64,000 nucleotides of DNA from Bacteroidales bacterium (GTDB lineage: Bacteria > Bacteroidota > Bacteroidia > Bacteroidales > Marinilabiliaceae), in contig JAKSLD010000018.1 of the NCBI GenBank assembly GCA_024401395.1, positions 1 to 64,000 on the forward strand, given 5' to 3'. The translations under genes were made by a program, and so were the position numbers. Below the pieces are notes generated by a model. It did not search any database. It saw only the letters and a program-made list of their open reading frames with translations, and was not told where the DNA came from. Positions 61,495 through 64,000 of this stretch are shown here, one piece after another. The number at the start of each line of letters is the position of its first letter. Positions within the stretch are counted from its first letter, which is position 1.

Positions 61495-61959
61495 TTAATT
61501 TGTGCGACGGGTGAATTTCAATATGATATAAGAGAGCAGTCCGAAGAGCCCCCCTAGCAAGACAGAGAAAACTATGGCACCTATAACATATTGATACAAA
61601 CTCTGCATAGCCTCGTCAAGAGTTATATTATCTATGCTAAGAAGGGTAGGTCGGTCCAGAATCAATCCACCTAGGTACAAACTTCCCCATAGGATAAAAG
61701 GTATGACAGGCGGGAGGCTGATATTAGAGAACGTCAATACTATAGCTCTATTGAGTTTACACAATTGAGCCACAGCTACGGCTACCCACATTTGGAAACC
61801 CCATATAGGCATACTGCTCATCATGGCACCGAACCCGATAGAGAATGCCATTCGAGAATTAGACATCTCCCTATTGGTCAGTTCATTGACGAACCAACGC
61901 CAAGCCTTTAAAGGGTAGTCGTAGAATAGAGCCTTTAGTGCTTTGACGACAATATTCAC
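61495..61959 (-). CDS. DUF2062 membrane protein
   Basis: Protein of 154 residues with about three membrane segments. The family string is FSIGFGAMMSSMPIWGFQMW, followed by FSNISLPPVIPFILWGSLYLGG. DUF2062 proteins are often found with, or fused to, GT2 enzymes in aryl polyene or flexirubin-type clusters of Bacteroidota. This one shares one base with the end of the upstream hotdog gene, so the two are coupled. It lies 12 kb from the main cluster in this window. Function is unknown. Confidence 0.8.
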   Translation of the reverse strand: MNIVVKALKALFYDYPLKAWRWFVNELTNREMSNSRMAFSIGFGAMMSSMPIWGFQMWVAVAVAQLCKLNRAIVLTFSNISLPPVIPFILWGSLYLGGLILDRPTLLSIDNITLDEAMQSLYQYVIGAIVFSVLLGGLFGLLSYIILKFTRRTN

Positions 61960-62306
61960 TACGCTACCAGTGTGCCTTTAAGTTTAACAAGAAGATTACC
62001 GTTCTTGTCCTTGAGTTCTGCAGATACAGTAGGCTCCTCGCCATCTGCGGCCAAAGAAAGAGCTACAGAGACAGGACTGCTTTCTGGTTTGATAGGGCTA
62101 ATATACTTAACCTCCTTGATTGTATGAAAGTTAGAGAACTGACGGTTGAGCATCATACAAGCACAATTTCTGACGAGCCATACTGACATTACACCTGGTA
62201 CTACTGGGTTGCCTGGGAAATGACCCTTGAAGATATGGCTATCAGAATTGATAGTTGCGGTGTAGAGAGTCTCGCTCTCCTTAGATATATTAAATAATGT
62301 ATTCAC
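61959..62306 (-). CDS. Hotdog-fold ApeI/FabZ-like dehydratase
   Basis: Protein of 115 residues. It has the FabZ/ApeI string HIFKGHFPGNPVVPGVMSVW with the GHFPG loop and conserved His. The helix position that holds the catalytic acid in FabZ (LILEAMAQ) reads VWLVRNCA, so the acid is not obvious. The C-terminal strands (VSVALSLAADGEEPTVSAELKD) complete the fold. It could be the partner of the Gln-substituted hotdog protein at 37532-37984, together making one working dehydratase. It lies 21 bp after ispD and overlaps DUF2062 by one base. Confidence 0.72.
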   Translation of the reverse strand: MNTLFNISKESETLYTATINSDSHIFKGHFPGNPVVPGVMSVWLVRNCACMMLNRQFSNFHTIKEVKYISPIKPESSPVSVALSLAADGEEPTVSAELKDKNGNLLVKLKGTLVA

Positions 62307-62327
62307 GATTATATTATTAGTCTATTA

Positions 62328-63005
62328 TTAATCTACTACCAAAGGCATAACAGCCTCGGCATAGAGCATGTCATCCTTGGTTGTTATTTTTACATTCTCT
62401 ATGTTGCCGTGAGTCAAATGAACGTGAGCGCCAGCGGCCTCTACTACGCTAGCATCGTCGGTAAACATATCATTATACTCCTGTTCGTATGCCGAAAGAA
62501 TCAAAGAAGTCTTGAAAACCTGTGGAGTCTGAACCAAAACTACGCTAGAGCGATTAACGGCGTGACTCATGCCGCCATCATCTATGATGCGGACGCTCTG
62601 GGTAGAATCTGTGACTGGGATAGCGGAGCCGTATGCTGCGGCTTCGATATATGTGCGGTTGATAGTCTGACGAGATACCAATGGACGAACGCCATCGTGT
62701 ATAGCTACGATGCCGTCATCCTGTACCTGATTAAGACCATTTTTCACGCTGGCGAAGCGAGTCGTACCTCCGTGAACTATTTTATGTTCGATAGTGAAAT
62801 TGTGTTCCTTGCAAAGGTCGTTCCAACGTTCGATTTGGTGTGCTGGCAATACAAGGATGATTTTCATATCGGGGCGGTACTTTGCGAAACGCTCTATGGT
62901 GTGCATGAGTACGGGGCGACCATGCAAGAGAAGGAACTGTTTAGGAATTTCAGTACCCATTCTTTTGCCCGACCCTCCAGCAACTATAACTGCGTAATAA
63001 TTCAT
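62328..63005 (-). CDS. ispD: 2-C-methyl-D-erythritol 4-phosphate cytidylyltransferase
   Basis: About 225 residues from the ATG at 63005 (MNYYAVIVAGGSGKRMG); the frame extends upstream but the family N-terminus begins here. The CTP-binding glycine-rich loop AGGSGKRMGTEIPKQF, VAIHDGVRPLV, and TDDASVVEAAGAHVHLTHG near the end are family motifs. It acts in the MEP isoprenoid pathway, whose product feeds uppS and quinone synthesis. Confidence 0.94.
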   Translation of the reverse strand: MNYYAVIVAGGSGKRMGTEIPKQFLLLHGRPVLMHTIERFAKYRPDMKIILVLPAHQIERWNDLCKEHNFTIEHKIVHGGTTRFASVKNGLNQVQDDGIVAIHDGVRPLVSRQTINRTYIEAAAYGSAIPVTDSTQSVRIIDDGGMSHAVNRSSVVLVQTPQVFKTSLILSAYEQEYNDMFTDDASVVEAAGAHVHLTHGNIENVKITTKDDMLYAEAVMPLVVD

Positions 63006-63022
63006 GGTGTGTGTTGTGTTAT

Positions 63023-63670
63023 TTATAGTATTAATAATGTAGTGCACATACAAGCAAATCCGACACAGAACCCGGCAATGATCTGGTGGATGTTATGTGC
63101 TATAAGGTAAAGTCTAGCCCAACCTACGATGCCAGACAAGAAAACGATTGCGTATAATCCAGGTCCGGTATCGATATTCAAGTCGAGGCCTATCATAAGG
63201 ACGAAGCATAGTAAAGCTCCCATTCCCATACTATGAAGGCTTATTTTCCAGAAAGGGGTGATTACGAGGGCAACCAGCAGTACGGCGAAAGTGCCATATA
63301 CTATGCCAGTGAGCGACTCGGGAAGTTCCCATTTACGCTCGGCTATAATTCCAGTTACAAAAGATGTGATGCAAGAGAGAAGTAAAGGCCAAAAACGTTC
63401 GGCCTTAGAAGGCATCTCAATATCCGATACCACTCTGAAAACGATGCATATTCCCATCCACAGGAGGGGAATAAGAGTCGTTCCGAGGCTGATATAGAAC
63501 AATACCGAGCTCTTGAAATCCATAGGCAATTTACTCCAAGGAGAAGAAGAGAAATACAACATATATAGTAAAAGGTATATTGGCACCAGTAGTGGATGTG
63601 CCAATATAGACAGCCCTCGAGCTGCTTCCCAAAGGAAAAAGTTGTTCTCTTCTGGTCGTTTAATTGCCAA
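63023..63670 (-). CDS. PAP2-like membrane phosphatase-related protein
   Basis: Protein of 215 residues with about five or six membrane helices. The last third has KISLHSMGMG and ARLYLIAHNIHQIIAGF, which resemble the Ser-Gly-His and Arg-X5-His pieces of the PAP2 superfamily. The N-terminal catalytic block (KX6RP) is not clear, though ERKWELPESL might stand near it. It may be a lipid-phosphate phosphatase or a non-catalytic relative. It lies 17 bp before ispD and 24 bp after rpoN on the minus strand. Confidence 0.6.
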   Translation of the reverse strand: MAIKRPEENNFFLWEAARGLSILAHPLLVPIYLLLYMLYFSSSPWSKLPMDFKSSVLFYISLGTTLIPLLWMGICIVFRVVSDIEMPSKAERFWPLLLSCITSFVTGIIAERKWELPESLTGIVYGTFAVLLVALVITPFWKISLHSMGMGALLCFVLMIGLDLNIDTGPGLYAIVFLSGIVGWARLYLIAHNIHQIIAGFCVGFACMCTTLLIL

Positions 63671-63694
63671 ATTGATGTATGTTAAAAGTAAATT

Positions 63695-64000
63695 CTAAAT
63701 TATTTTTCTCAGTCGAGCGACAGGAACGCCTAGCTGTTCGCGGTATTTAGCTACAGTACGGCGAGCTATAGTGTAGCCCTTCTCCTGCAATATTTCAGTC
63801 AGGCGGTCATCTGTCAGAGGTTTGTGCTTATCCTCGGCATCGATGCTTTCCTGAAGAATCTGCTTGACCTCTCTAGAAGAGATGTCGTCGCCCTCGGGGC
63901 TTTGTGCCTTCTCAGTGAAGAAATATTTAAGGGCATAGATACCGAAAGGAGTCTGGACATATTTGCTATTAGTCACGCGAGAAATAGTGCTGACATCCAG
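63695..64000 (-). CDS. rpoN: RNA polymerase sigma-54 factor, C-terminal part (cut by window end)
   Basis: The open frame continues past position 64000, so only the C-terminal 101 or so residues are seen. They include DVSTISRVTNSKYVQTPFG of the DNA-binding region and the RpoN box ARRTVAKYRE, which reads the -24 element. The last residues are VPVARLRKII. Sigma-54 needs AAA+ activators; the window encodes one at 26579-27748. The PAP2-like gene follows 24 bp later. Confidence 0.93.
   Translation of the reverse strand: MDVSTISRVTNSKYVQTPFGIYALKYFFTEKAQSPEGDDISSREVKQILQESIDAEDKHKPLTDDRLTEILQEKGYTIARRTVAKYREQLGVPVARLRKII

Overview
The window is a chromosomal segment of a Bacteroidota bacterium, most probably order Bacteroidales. 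The evidence is a porG-uppS-bamA-ompH gene string, the TAnnTTTG type of -7 promoter element in front of several genes, DUF4254 and DUF6089 family proteins, a Bacteroidota-type branched-chain amino acid operon, and an aryl-polyene-like cluster with LolA and MMPL genes. I cannot name the genus. No tRNA, rRNA, CRISPR array or complete insertion sequence was seen.

Region 1-4026 is the stand-out. It is a complete diversity-generating retroelement (DGR): a MutS-domain-I-like accessory protein, an Avd-like four-helix-bundle protein, a small exported protein, an exported target protein with a lectin-like C-terminus that ends in a variable repeat (VR, 2115-2303), a structured spacer, a template repeat (TR, 2670-2858) and a DGR-type reverse transcriptase. 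VR and TR align over 189 bp without gaps. They differ at 24 positions, and every one is an adenine in the TR. A truncated (ACAA)n tract lies upstream.

Region 4680-11860 is ilvD-ilvB-ilvN-ilvC-leuA. It is preceded by a 23-codon leader peptide rich in Val, Leu and Ile and by mutually exclusive antiterminator and terminator hairpins, a textbook attenuator arrangement. On the minus strand, 11875-17105 carries an SGNH hydrolase, an MBOAT O-acyltransferase and dnaG as one tight unit. An Rpn-family nuclease/transposase gene (17392-18327) is flanked by 44-bp direct repeats; two diverged inverted copies of the same repeat sit at 35285-35417.

Region 18745-35208 is mostly housekeeping: lysS, gpsA, pgi, clpC, a Ppx/GppA phosphatase, a sigma-54 activator without a DNA-binding domain, an exported GIN/DUF4097-like protein, a DUF4254 protein, an OmpA-type lipoprotein, a GT9 glycosyltransferase, recJ, hpt, adk and fabG. 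Region 35536-49362 is an 11-gene operon resembling aryl polyene or flexirubin-type clusters: methyltransferase, three acyltransferase-domain proteins, dehydratase-like hotdog protein, two double ketosynthases, ACP, LolA-like carrier, adenylate-forming ligase and MMPL exporter. No ammonia lyase is visible.

Region 49442-58867 holds rplU-rpmA, serS, nadK and the envelope string porG-uppS-bamA followed by four tandem Skp/OmpH chaperones. Region 58958-64000 holds a small membrane protein, a GT-C type glycosyltransferase and a minus-strand run: the 3' part of rpoN, a PAP2-like membrane protein, ispD, a hotdog protein, DUF2062 and a YgjP-like metallopeptidase. The hotdog plus DUF2062 pair looks like a detached piece of an aryl-polyene-type pathway.
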